DNA from: Dendrophyllia cribrosa
Lineage: Eukaryota; Cnidaria; Anthozoa; Scleractinia; Dendrophylliidae
DNA: 64,000 nucleotides
Direction: 5' to 3'
Assembly: GCA_024195265.1 (NCBI GenBank)
Contig: JAJLRJ010000004.1
Span: 35,348,530 to 35,412,529, forward strand
Shown: positions 31,275-41,070 of the stretch, piece by piece
Layout: each line of letters starts with the position of its first letter
Position numbering within the stretch: position 1 is the stretch's first letter
The notes under the pieces: generated by a model
What the model saw: the letters and a program-made list of their open reading frames with translations, nothing else
Databases searched by the model: none
Told to the model about the DNA's origin: nothing
Made by a program: the position numbers and the translations under genes

Positions 31275-31998
31275 CACAGGCAACCCAAGCTCACGTCACG
31301 AAAAAGCGAAGGATTAATTATTAGCGGTATGGGAGACGGGACGTGACCCTTCGATGAAAGCGGTGTGGGTTACACGGCGGCCGTTAAAAATTTGAGCGCT
31401 TTATAAGACTTTGTACAGGGACCGCGGAGCAAGGTGAAAAGTGGGAGGGCTGACAATTGAAAATAATTTTTTCAAATTGAAAATCGAAAAAAGGGATAAA
31501 ATCATAGTGGGGGCGGGGGGACGGGGCGCAAAAAAGTGGTGGGGCCGCGGCCCTACCAGCCCCTCCCCCTCCGCGGTCCCTGTTGTATGGGGAAAAAATA
31601 ACGTAGATTAATAAAGCGAAATTTAGGCATTAATTCAATAATGAATGGTGTATTCTTTTGTCTTTCGGGGTATTTTCAAGCCGTTTTGGTGATTTCTTTG
31701 TTCCCCGTGTTTCCACTTGAGTGGAAACACGGGGAACAAAGAAATCACCAAAACGGCTTGAAAATACCCCAAAAGACAAAAGAATACACCAGAGGTGAGT
31801 CCAGTAGAGTCACTTTATTGAATTAATGCCTGAAATCTACTTTATTTTTCCCCATACAAAGTCTTGTATAAAGCGCTCAAATTTTTAACGGCCGCCGTGT
31901 AACCCAATACCGCTTTCATCGAAGGGTCACGTCCCGTCTCCCACACCGCTAATAATTAATCATTCGCTTTCTCGTGACGTGAGCTTGGGTTGCCTGTG
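31275..31998. mobile_element. Palindrome of about 0.56 kb (arms about 275 bp), interrupted once
   Basis: The sequence folds about a centre at 31718-31719 (GTTTCCACT TG AGTGGAAAC). The arms match from the centre out to CACAGGCAACCCAAGC / GCTTGGGTTGCCTGTG with few differences. The left arm alone contains a 167-bp insertion (31416-31582). Confidence 0.85.
31416..31582. mobile_element. 167-bp TIR element inside the left palindrome arm, 5-bp target duplication
   Basis: CAGGGACCGCGGAG at the left is mirrored by CTCCGCGGTCCCTG at the right. TTGTA is present on both sides (31411-31415 and 31583-31587). The uninterrupted right arm shows the empty site (GACTTTGTATGGGG when reverse-complemented), which fixes the boundaries. 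Confidence 0.85.
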
Positions 31999-32564
31999 GT
32001 GGAAAAAACTGGACGCTATCTATCCCTTCAGAAGAATCACAGTCCGCTGTATGCAAATCATATAGCCTAACGTATACATTGTTACTCACATAAAGTAAAC
32101 AACGTTAGCCTGATGGGGGAGTCTATCTCTAATATTTTGCATAGTTTATGTACATTAAAGGCGCGATCCATTCGACCAAAAAATCCGGTTTGAATTTCCG
32201 AAATTTTTATGATTTATGGAACGGTATTTTGACCTATTTTCCACTTGAATGAACCGATCTCGTTTCTTTAGCAGGTGATGTTGTTGTAATTCAGTCTTCC
32301 ATAGTACCTATAGAAACAGTAAGTTTATTTTCATAGTAAGAACACCAACTCGGTTCCAGCACAAACAAGGAATGTTTACAACTGGCGTAAAGAAGCAGAC
32401 GCAACAATTATAAAAATCTCCTCGCGTCGCCATATTGTAACTTTTCACGAGGCAACAACCACAGCTGGTTGGCTTTTAACTTTATGCTGGCCTCATGTTA
32501 ATATATATAGATAGGCTGAGCCTAACAGCGTAGCTCTCTGAACAGAAAGCCGATGATAAACTTA

Positions 32565-33240
32565 CAGCCATGCTCCGTCACGCGTGACCAGTATTTTTGA
32601 AAACTTGAATGGAGTTTTCAAGTTTACGCATCGGTTTTGTAAATTCATTCGGAATTCCCGTGAGAATTTTACCGAATTTTCGGAAACAAAGAGCAACAAA
32701 ATATCATTTTATTTGACATGTTACATATCCGAACAATTTGACTAACAATGCGACTTACGAATTGACTAACAATACGACTACAGAAGTTACACTAACAATA
32801 CATGAATCGAAACACACCTATCACTGACTTGAGTCTCTACAGCCAATAACATCGTGGCTATAAACTGACCAATGACAGCTATAACCAGACGTATATAACA
32901 TCAACTGACCATTCACAATTCACATGACTCTGAAGATGACTTCCGCTCAGGTTGTCGAAACGTCAGTCAATGTCAACAACAACAGTTCTTTTCAGAACTA
33001 CATGTACACTCACCCGGACGATCACAAACGACAGACTACTGATACTCCTGGGTTCAAACCATTTACAATATTAGGTTTTTTATGCATGTAGCGAAGTTAT
33101 TTTTCCGTTAACTCATGATTTTCAAAGTGTTTACCAGAGAGATCTTCAAGGTTTCATTCAAATCTCGGACTTTACAAAGAAATGTTCAAATGTTCATTTC
33201 AGTCTTGTGGATCCTGGTCACGCGTGACGGAGCATGACTG
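32565..33240. mobile_element. 676-bp TIR element, CAGYCATGCTCCGTCACGCG ends
   Basis: CAGCCATGCTCCGTCACGCG at the left and, inverted at the right, CAGTCATGCTCCGTCACGCG. The middle (about 32700-33060) looks like a fragment of another repeat containing GGTTGTCGAAACGTCAGTCA, a phrase I associate with 3' parts of Penelope-like elements in cnidarians (weak). Confidence 0.65.
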
Positions 33241-33664
33241 TCCACACGTATACGTTTACGTTCGTAAACGCATATTTTTTTTGCGTTTAGGCCTCCCGTC
33301 CACACGTAAACGATGAAAACGGTCACCCTAAACGGATATTTTTGAAAACGCTCTCCAAAGTAAATATTTTCGAAAACGCCGTTTACCCGTGTACGTGTGG
33401 ACAGCGAAAACGGACATTTTCGTAAACGCTGATGTCACAGATTCGGACCCAGTCCACAAATAAAGAAAATAGAGCAGATATCCAATATGGCGGACGGTCT
33501 GCGCATGCTCAATGCAGATTTGAAGCGTTTACGTATAGTTTTAGCGTTTACGTGTGGACAGGTGAAAACGAATCGTAAACGATGGCTGGCTTCGTGTGGA
33601 AGGGAGCGTTTTAGACAAAAACTTATGCGTTTACGAACGTAAACGTATACGTGTGGACGGGGCC
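33241..33664. mobile_element. TIR element rich in CGTAAACG and CGTGTGGACG subrepeats
   Basis: CCACACGTATACGTTTACGT at the left is mirrored by ACGTAAACGTATACGTGTGG at the right. CGTAAACG/CGTTTACG words recur about a dozen times, with GTCCACACG at several positions. It abuts the preceding TIR element directly. Confidence 0.65.
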
Positions 33665-34628
33665 TAAGATGACGACCAAGCTATTTTTCAATTTTAGCAA
33701 TTCTCTAAAACAGAATTACGCGACCGTCTGCACAGTACATTAAGACCATACAAAAGTTCACAAAAACAACTTTTTCTCCGTCTAGAATAACTAGTACGAC
33801 TAATCATTCCAAACAAAATACACCTGTTGCTTATCAAAAATTGCTCGAGAAACTGATTTGGAAATCAAAATTGCAAAATTAAGATACACAAACATATTTG
33901 CATAACGTCACGCGTGTGAAGTTAGAACTAGAAAATCCAAGTCTTGTTTTGTTGACATAAAATCGCTTTTCAACCTATGTAATGAATGAACAAAACACAT
34001 AAAAATGGACAACACAATCTTTCGAAAAATTTTATTCAAATCTCCATCAGTTTATGTTTAAAAGCGAAACGCGAACCATTTTTAGCGTATCGAGGCCGAG
34101 CTGCCTTCGATGAAAGAAATCATGAAACGACTGAATTTGAGCACGTTTTATAAACAATTCTCCAAAACTAAAAAGACCACAAAGAAAAAGTTAATCACAG
34201 ATTGATATCAATATAAATTCCCATCGATTAATGCAATTTGTTTTACCTTTATATCCCTCGACTGCTGGAAATTCTTTACATCTCCGCTTCTTCAGTTCTG
34301 AAATCCGAAATGAGAAACATCTCCCCGCATTGATAAAAACGTATGAAGTTCCTCGAAGCAAGATTTTATCCCTGAAAATGAGTGAAAGCTCTTCTTTTTC
34401 AACTATAGCGGCTTCTGAGTATCCCTTAATTAGTACCACTAGCTGTCTTGAGTAGCAAACCGCGAAAAAATGCAGGGAAATAACGACTGTAATTTGAAAT
34501 GGTTTTCTCCGCTAAACACAGCAAAACATCAAAGTGTTTACCGAGCTTACGTGACATTCGGCCGTGTACCCGCACGAAAAACGAAGCCTCGCTTTGGTTT
34601 CCAAAATTGCTAAGATCTCGGATGTTGT
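33665..34628. other. Unassigned DNA upstream of the acidic-repeat gene
   Basis: Opposed open frames of about 75-82 codons at 34191-34455 overlap each other and show no domain. A divergent short exon on the minus strand is possible but unsupported. Confidence 0.35.
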
Positions 34629-34874
34629 GTGGCGTCATATGCGGATGTTTTGCGACGTCATACGCGCCCGCGAGCTAGCCCTGCCCAACGGCGCGCGACA
34701 CACGGACTGACGCGCCCGCGAAACATCCCGCTAGCCATGACCATGAAAAATGAAGGGCATAGGTTCAATGACTATGGAGCTACTCGAGCGAGCCTTCGGC
34801 CCGCGAGAGCTCCGCTATTAAGACTGTTAAGAGAGCTATTGACTAACGCTTCCTGTCCATCTCAAAATAGAAAA
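34629..34874 (+). promoter_or_regulatory. CpG-rich 5' region of the acidic-repeat gene
   Basis: A locally GC- and CpG-rich block (GCGACGTCATACGCGCCCGC, GGCGCGCGACACACGG) between two GCTAGC sites (34673, 34731) immediately upstream of the predicted start. There are CRE-like TGACGTCA/GACGTCAT words near 34656. The reading frame stays open through this block, so an N-terminal extension from the ATG at 34737 is possible. Confidence 0.4.
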
Positions 34875-37478
34875 ATGTCTGACGACGTCAGATTGACGCA
34901 TCACATAACTACAACAGCAACAGCTTCTAAAACGGAACAAAATACAGAGGTAACTCTAACTAACAATTTTCAGTTCCAATTTGCACATGATACCATAACT
35001 TGGCCAATATTCCTAAATACGTCCCTAGTCCAAGACATATGTTATATAAATCTATGAATTGAGACCTGCAAAAGAAATTGTGCTAAAATACTATTTTATT
35101 TAGGACTGTAAGCGCGATTCTGTTTGTAGCAATTTGTTTTAGTGTTCTCAGAACTTTTCTATTTATTACTCTACCTAATTAGTTTAGTAGATTCACAAAT
35201 GCGTTAAATTTTTTGAAACATAACTAAATATGGAAAGGCTTCTTCACAAGATTGACTTAAGTTTAAACATAATTCTTAAAATCCTTCTGATTTGCAGCGT
35301 GTCACAGCCGCTCATGATGGGCATCTACTAGTGGAAAATGATCAAACAGCAAGTCTACTAAGAAACATCAGCTATGAAGAAGATGAAGAGGATTTTAACA
35401 CAACATATAAATGTAAGGATGAAGATTATCCAAAAGCCAGTCTTTCAAGAAGCATCAGTGCTGACGAAGAAAAAGAGGATTTCAAAAGTACATATAAATG
35501 TAAGGATGAAGATTATCCAACAGGAAGTCTTCCTAGAATCATCAGTGATGACGAAGATGATGATTGTAACAGTATATGTAAGTTAAAACTGAAATAATTT
35601 GCTATTTTTTTTACTTATTAGAAAAAGATCATAGTAGCACTATCTAACAGTATATCTGAGAAGTGAAAGAACTATATTATTAGGACCATATTTAGAATTA
35701 TGTAAGATCGTGCGTTAAAAGAACTGAACACATTCTTTATTGCATGATTGTATTCCTTAAAGGCTTGATGGCAAGAGTTAATGTCAGAGCACCATAAAAA
35801 ATACATGAAATCCATTTTGATTGTCTTGAAATTCTGCTGGCGCACTGGAAGACCCAGTCTTTTTCATAAGGTGGGGGCGTGAAGTGAACAAGGGGGAGCC
35901 CTGAGGGGAAATGGCTTAAAAGGCGATGAATTTTCATCGCTTCGAACCTTAGCTATTTTCTTTGTTCTGAATAACAAGGGGTTCAGCCCCCTGGGCTCCC
36001 GCCCTAGACTCATAACAGAAAGTATCTTTGAAACTAAAAAGAGCAATCATATGAATAAATCTTTCAGGCTGCAAACCCTTGTAAAATAAGCAAATCATAA
36101 CTTTAATGTGAACATGAAAAAGACAAGAAAAGTTGCATCCATCCATCACATCCATTCATCCATCCATCCATCCATCCCATCTATCCATCCATCCCATCCA
36201 TCCATCCATCCCATCCATCCATCCCATACATCCATCCCATCCATCCATCCATTCCATTCATCCATCCATCCATCCATCCCATCCATCCATCCAATCCATA
36301 CAATCCATCCATCCATCCATCCAATCCATCCATCCCATCCATCCATCCATCCCATCCATCCATCCATCCATCCCATCCATTCATCCATCCATCCATCCAT
36401 CCCATCCATCCATCCATCCATCCATCCCATCCATCCATCCATCCATCCCATCCTATCCATCCCATCCCATCCATCCATCCATCCCATCCATCCATCCATC
36501 CCATCCATCCATCCATCCATCCATACCATCCATCCATACAATCCATCCATCCATCCAATCCATCCATCCATCCCATCTATCCATCCCATCCATCCATCCC
36601 ATCCATCCATCCCATCCATACATCCATCCATCCATCCCATCCATTCATCCATCCATCCCATCCATCCATCCCATCCATCCATCCATCCATCCCATCCATT
36701 CATCCATCCATTCATCCCATCCATCCATCCCATCCATCCATCCATCCTATCCATCCCATCCTATCCATCCCACCCCATCCATCTAATCCATCCATCCATC
36801 CCATCCATCTATCCCATCCATCCACCCATCCATCCATCCATCCATCCATGCATCCCATCCATCCATCCAATCCATCCATCCCATCCATCCATCTATCCAT
36901 CCATGCATCCATCCCATCCATCTATCCCATCCATCCATCCCATCCATCCATCTATCCATCCATCCATCCATCCATCCCATCCATCTATCCCATCCATCCC
37001 ATCCATCTATCCATCCCATCCATCCATCCATCCCATCCATCCATCCCATCCATCCATCCATCCCATCCATCCATCCCATCCATCCATCCCATCCATCTAT
37101 CCCATCCATCCATGCATCCATTCATCCATCCATGGAAATGTGAAATAAAGTATTGAAGTATTGAATATTGCATCCATCCATCCATCCCATCCATCATTTC
37201 ATGCAAGAGAGTGTGCTTAAATTTTAGTTCATGTTTTCTGTCTTTCGCAGGGACAGACAATGAATTTGTTCCAAGAGCGGAGTGATGGAACAAACAGTTT
37301 TACCTTTAATACTCGGGTTTACGTAACCATCCGGCAAGCAACACTATACACTCTTATGAGCCTAACCTAATTTATTTTCTCCACTTTAGTTGATGGTGAT
37401 GAGAAGTTCGATTATTTTCAACCAGATGAGGATTTTGTGACTGAAGGTATGCTTCTTAAAGTTTTTCCTCTTGAATAA
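34875..37478 (+). CDS. Unrecognised acidic repeat protein (exons 1, 2 and first copy of the last exon)
   Basis: Exon 1 (34875-34949, [18 protein letters not shown]...) ends GAG|GTAACT in phase 0. Exon 2 (35298-35577, after TTTGCAG) encodes two full and one partial repeat of 29 residues, each with SLxRxIS, an acidic block and [10 protein letters not shown], and leaves in phase 1 at ATAT|GTAAGT. The next in-phase piece is the 57-nt copy at 37390, which continues without splicing to TAA at 37476. This gives 147 aa, strongly acidic, with no signal peptide or membrane segment. An alternative start at 34737 would add 46 residues. I do not recognise the family. The SxS/E-D-rich repeats would suit casein-kinase-type phosphorylation or calcium binding, but that is speculation. 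Confidence 0.55.
36136..37134 (+). repeat. (CATC)n satellite array in unit 1
   Basis: CATC tetramers with frequent extra C (CATCCATCCCATCC) and rare variants (CATTCATC, CATACATC, CATGCATC). It has no stop in several frames on either strand, giving false HPSIPSIHP and MDGWMDGW proteins. Confidence 0.95.
37251..37285 (+). other. Possible alternative terminal exon [14 protein letters not shown] (six copies)
   Basis: About 105 nt before each 57-nt exon is a strong acceptor (TTTTCTGTCTTTCGCAG) followed by a phase-1 frame: (G)[10 protein letters not shown] and TGA. Copies start at 37251, 38215 (TGNEF), 40875, 61422, 62304 and 63430. The coding differences are one synonymous and one conservative-looking change. 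Its end resembles the end of the 57-nt exon (DEDFVPEG against DNEFVPRAE), which suggests common origin. It could also simply be conserved intron. Confidence 0.35.
37390..37446 (+). CDS. Amplified 57-nt exon, copy E1
   Basis: CCACTTTAG|TTGATGG...CTGAAG|GTATGC, phase 1 on both sides, encodes [20 protein letters not shown]. If the donor is not used, the frame continues [10 protein letters not shown] and stops at a TAA that overlaps AATAAA (37474-37479). Confidence 0.6.
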
Positions 37479-37699
37479 ACGTGATATTTGTCCTGATTAA
37501 CAAAGGCTCAGCCCCCCTGGGCTCCCGCCCTAGCCTCACAACAGAAAGTATCTTTGGAACTAAAAAGAGCAATCATACGAATAAATCTTTCAGGCTGCAA
37601 GCCCTTGTTAAATAAGCAAATCATAACTTTAATGTGAATATGAAAAAGACAAGAAAAGTTGCAAACTGTTTGGTAAGTTGATTGATTCTGTCATTCAAT

Positions 37700-38098
37700 C
37701 ATTCATCCATCCATACATACATCCATCCCATCCATTCATCCATCCATCCATCCATCCCATCCATTCATCCATCCATCCATCCCATTCATCCATCCATCTC
37801 ATCCATCCCATCCATCCATCCATCCAATCCATCCCATCCATCCATCCATCCATCCCATCCATCCATCCATCCATCCCATCCATCAAATCCATCCATCCAG
37901 TCATCCCATCCATCCATCCATCCCATCCATCTATCCCATCCATCCATCCATCTATCCATCCCATCCATCCAATCCATCCATCCCATCCATCCATCCATCC
38001 ATCAATCCATCCATCAATCCATCCATCCATCCCATCCATCCCATCCATCTATCACATCCATCCATCCACCCATTCATCCATCCATTCATCCATCCATG
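37700..38098 (+). repeat. (CATC)n satellite array in unit 2
   Basis: About 400 bp, preceded by GATTGATTCTGTCATTCAAT and followed by GGAAATGTGAAATAAAG as in the other units. Same tetramer with variants. Confidence 0.95.
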
Positions 38099-38353
38099 GA
38101 AATGTGAAATAAAGTATTGAAGTATTGAATATTGCATCCATCCATCCATCCCATCCATCATTTCATGCAAGACAGTGTGCTTAAATTTTAGTTCATGTTT
38201 TCTGTCTTTTGCAGGGACAGGCAATGAATTTGTTCCAAGAGCGGAATGATGGAACAAACAGTTTTACCTTTAATACTCGGGTTTACATAGCCAGCCGGCA
38301 AGCAACACTATACACTCTTATGAGCCTAACCTAATTTATTTTCTCCACTTTAG

Positions 38354-38410
38354 AAGATGGTGATGAGAAGTTCGATTATTTTCAACCAGATGAGGATTTT
38401 GTGACTGAAG
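38354..38410 (+). CDS. Amplified 57-nt exon, copy E2
   Basis: Starts AAGATGG, so the first residue is Glu instead of Val. The donor is GAAG|GCATGC, i.e. GC instead of GT, and the downstream AATAAA is changed to AAAAAA. If not spliced, the frame runs on to a TGA two codons later than in the other copies. Confidence 0.5.
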
Positions 38411-38504
38411 GCATGCTTCTAAAAGTTTTTCCTCTTGAAAAAACGTGATATTTGTCCTGATTAACAAAGGCTCAGCCCCCTTGGGCTCCCGCCCTAGCCT
38501 CACC

Positions 38505-40758
38505 AATCCATCTATCCCATCCATCCATCCCATCCATCCATCCATCCCATCCATCCATCCCATCCATCCATCCATCCATCCATCCAATCCATCCATCCAT
38601 CCAATCCATCCATCCATCCCATCCATCCATCCATCCAATCCATCCATTCATCCATCCATCCAATCCATCCATCCATCCCATCCATCCATCCCATCCATCT
38701 ATCCCATCCATCCATTCATCCATCTATCCATCCCATCCATCCAATCCATCCATCCATTCATCCCATCCATCCATCCATCCTATCCATCCCATCCCATCCT
38801 ATCCATCCCATCCCATCCATCCAATCCATCCATCCCATCCATCCATCCATCCCATCCATCCATCCATCCATCCATCCCATCCATCCAATCCTTACAATCC
38901 ATCCATCCATCCAATCCATCCATCCCATCTATCCATCCCATCCATCCATCCCATCCATACATCCAATCCATCCATCCCATCCATTCATCCATCCATCCCA
39001 TCCATCCATCCACCCCATCCATCCATCCATCCAATCCATCCAACCCATCCATCCATCCCATCCATCCATCCCATCCATGCCATCCATCCATCCATCCCAT
39101 CCCATCCCATCCATCCATCCCATCCATCCATCCATCCCATCCATCTATCCATCCCATCCGTCCCATCCATCCAATCCATCCATCCATCCCATCCATCCAA
39201 TCCATCTAGCCATCCCATCCATCCATCCATTCCATCCATCTATCCCATCCATCCATCTATCCATCCAATCCATCCATCCATCCCATACATCCATCCCATC
39301 CATCCATTCCATTCATCCATCCATCCATCCCATCCATCCATCCATCCAATCCATCCATTCATCCATCCAATCCATCCATCCATCCCATCCATCCATCCCA
39401 TCCATCTATCCCATCCATCCATTCATCCATCTATCCATCCCATCCATCCAATCCATCCATCCATTCATCCCATCCATCCATCCATCCTATCCATCCCATC
39501 CCATCCTATCCATCCCATCCAATCCATCCATCCCATCCATCCATCCATCCCATCCATCCATCCATCCCATCCATCCAATCCTTACAATCCATCCATCCAT
39601 CCATCCAATCCATCCATCCCATCTATCCATCCCATCCATCCATCCCATCCATACATCCAATCCATCCATCCCATCCATTCATCCATCCATCCCATCCATC
39701 CATCCACCCCATCCATCCATCCATCCAATCCATCCAACCCATCCATCCATCCCATCCATCCATCCCATCCATCCATGCCATCCATCCATCCATCCCATCC
39801 CATCCCATCCCATCCATCCATCCATCCCATCCATCTATCCATCCCATCCGTCCCATCCATCCAATCCATCCATCCATCCCATCCATCCAATCCATCTAGC
39901 CATCCCATCCATCCATCCATTCCATCCATCTATCCCATCCATCCATCTATCCATCCAATCCATCCATCCATCCCATACATCCATCCCATCCATCCATTCC
40001 ATTCATCCATCCATCCATCCCATCCATCCATCCATCCATCCCATCCATCCATCCAATCCATACAATCCATCCATCCATCCCATCCATCCATCCATCCATC
40101 CCATCCATTCATCCATACATTCATCCCATCCATCCATCCATCCCATCCATCCATCCATCCTATCCATCCCATCCCATCCTATCCATCCCATCCTATCCAT
40201 CCAATCCATCCATCCCATCCATCCATCCCATCTATCCATCCCATCTATCCATCCCATCCATCCATCCAATCCATACAATCCATCCATCCAATCCATCCAT
40301 CCATCCATCCCATCTATCCATCCCATCCATCCATCCCATCCATACATCCAATCCATCCCATCCATCCATTCATCCATCCATCCCATCCATCCATACATCC
40401 ATCCCATCCATTCATCCATCCATTCATCCCATCCATCCATCCTATCCATCCCATCCCATCCTATTCATCCCATCCATCCATCCCATCCATCCCATCCATC
40501 CATGCATCCCATCCATCCATCCAATCCATCCATCCAATCCATCCCATCCATCTATCCATCCATGCATCCATCCATCCCATCCATCTATCCCATCCATCCA
40601 TCCCATCCATCCATCTATCCGTCCATCCATCCATCCCATCCATCTATCCCATCCATCCATCCCATCCATCCATCTATCCATCCATCCCATTCATCCATCC
40701 CATCCATCCATCCCATCCATCTATCCCATCCATCCATGCATCCATTCATCCATCCATG
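38505..40758 (+). repeat. (CATC)n satellite array in unit 3, longest, with internal higher-order copy
   Basis: About 2.25 kb. Variant landmarks recur at a fixed distance of 690 bp: AATCCTTACAATCC at 38887 and 39577, CCGTCCC at 39159 and 39849, CATCTAGCC near 39204 and 39894. So roughly 38.7-39.33 kb was duplicated to 39.4-40.02 kb. The single-copy lead between CCCGCCCTAGCCTCAC and the array is deleted in this unit. Confidence 0.9.
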
Positions 40759-41013
40759 GAAATGTGAAATAAAGTATTGAAGTATTGAATAATGCATCCA
40801 TCCATCCATCCCATCCATCATTTCATGCAAGAGAGTGTGCTTAAATTTTAGTTCATGTTTTCTGTCTTTCGCAGGGACAGACAATGAATTTGTTCCAAGA
40901 GCGGAATGATGGAACAAACAGTTTTACCTTTAATTCTCGGGTTTACGTAACAATCCGGCAAGCAACACTGTACACTCTTATGAGCCTAACCTAATTTATT
41001 TTCTCCACTTTAG

Positions 41014-41070
41014 TTGATGGTGATGAGAAGTTCGATTATTTTCAACCAGATCAGGATTTTGTGACTGAAG
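41014..41070 (+). CDS. Amplified 57-nt exon, copy E3
   Basis: Encodes [20 protein letters not shown] (Glu to Gln in PDED). Canonical AG and GTATGC borders, with GAATAAACG 30 nt downstream. The intron to the next copy is 20.5 kb because of the TTAA element inserted at 41248. Confidence 0.6.

Larger units (their letters stand above)
35965..37446 (+). repeat. Tandem unit 1 of the exon-plus-intron amplification
   Basis: The shared part begins near CTGAATAACAAGGGG and CAGCCCCCTGGGCTCCCGCC. It continues through GAAAGTATCTTTG and GTTGCA, the satellite (36136-37134), GGAAATGTGAAATAAAGTAT, the TDNEF segment and the 57-nt exon. The following units repeat this order: 37447-38410, 38411-41070, 41071-61616 (interrupted), 61617-62499, 62500-63625 and 63626 to the end. 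Confidence 0.85.

Noticed and set aside
34191..34455. Divergent gene on either strand upstream of the acidic-repeat gene
   Set aside because: Two overlapping antisense frames of similar length, no domain, no convincing splice partner.
36146..36754. Minus-strand [13 protein letters not shown] proteins
   Set aside because: Reverse complement of the same satellite; tryptophan/aspartate repeats arise only from GGATGGATGG and have no gene context.
39077..40780. Open frame of 567 codons, [13 protein letters not shown] repeat protein
   Set aside because: It is translation of the (CATC)n satellite, which lacks stops in several frames. Equivalent frames occur on both strands and in every array, and they follow satellite borders and not splice or start signals.
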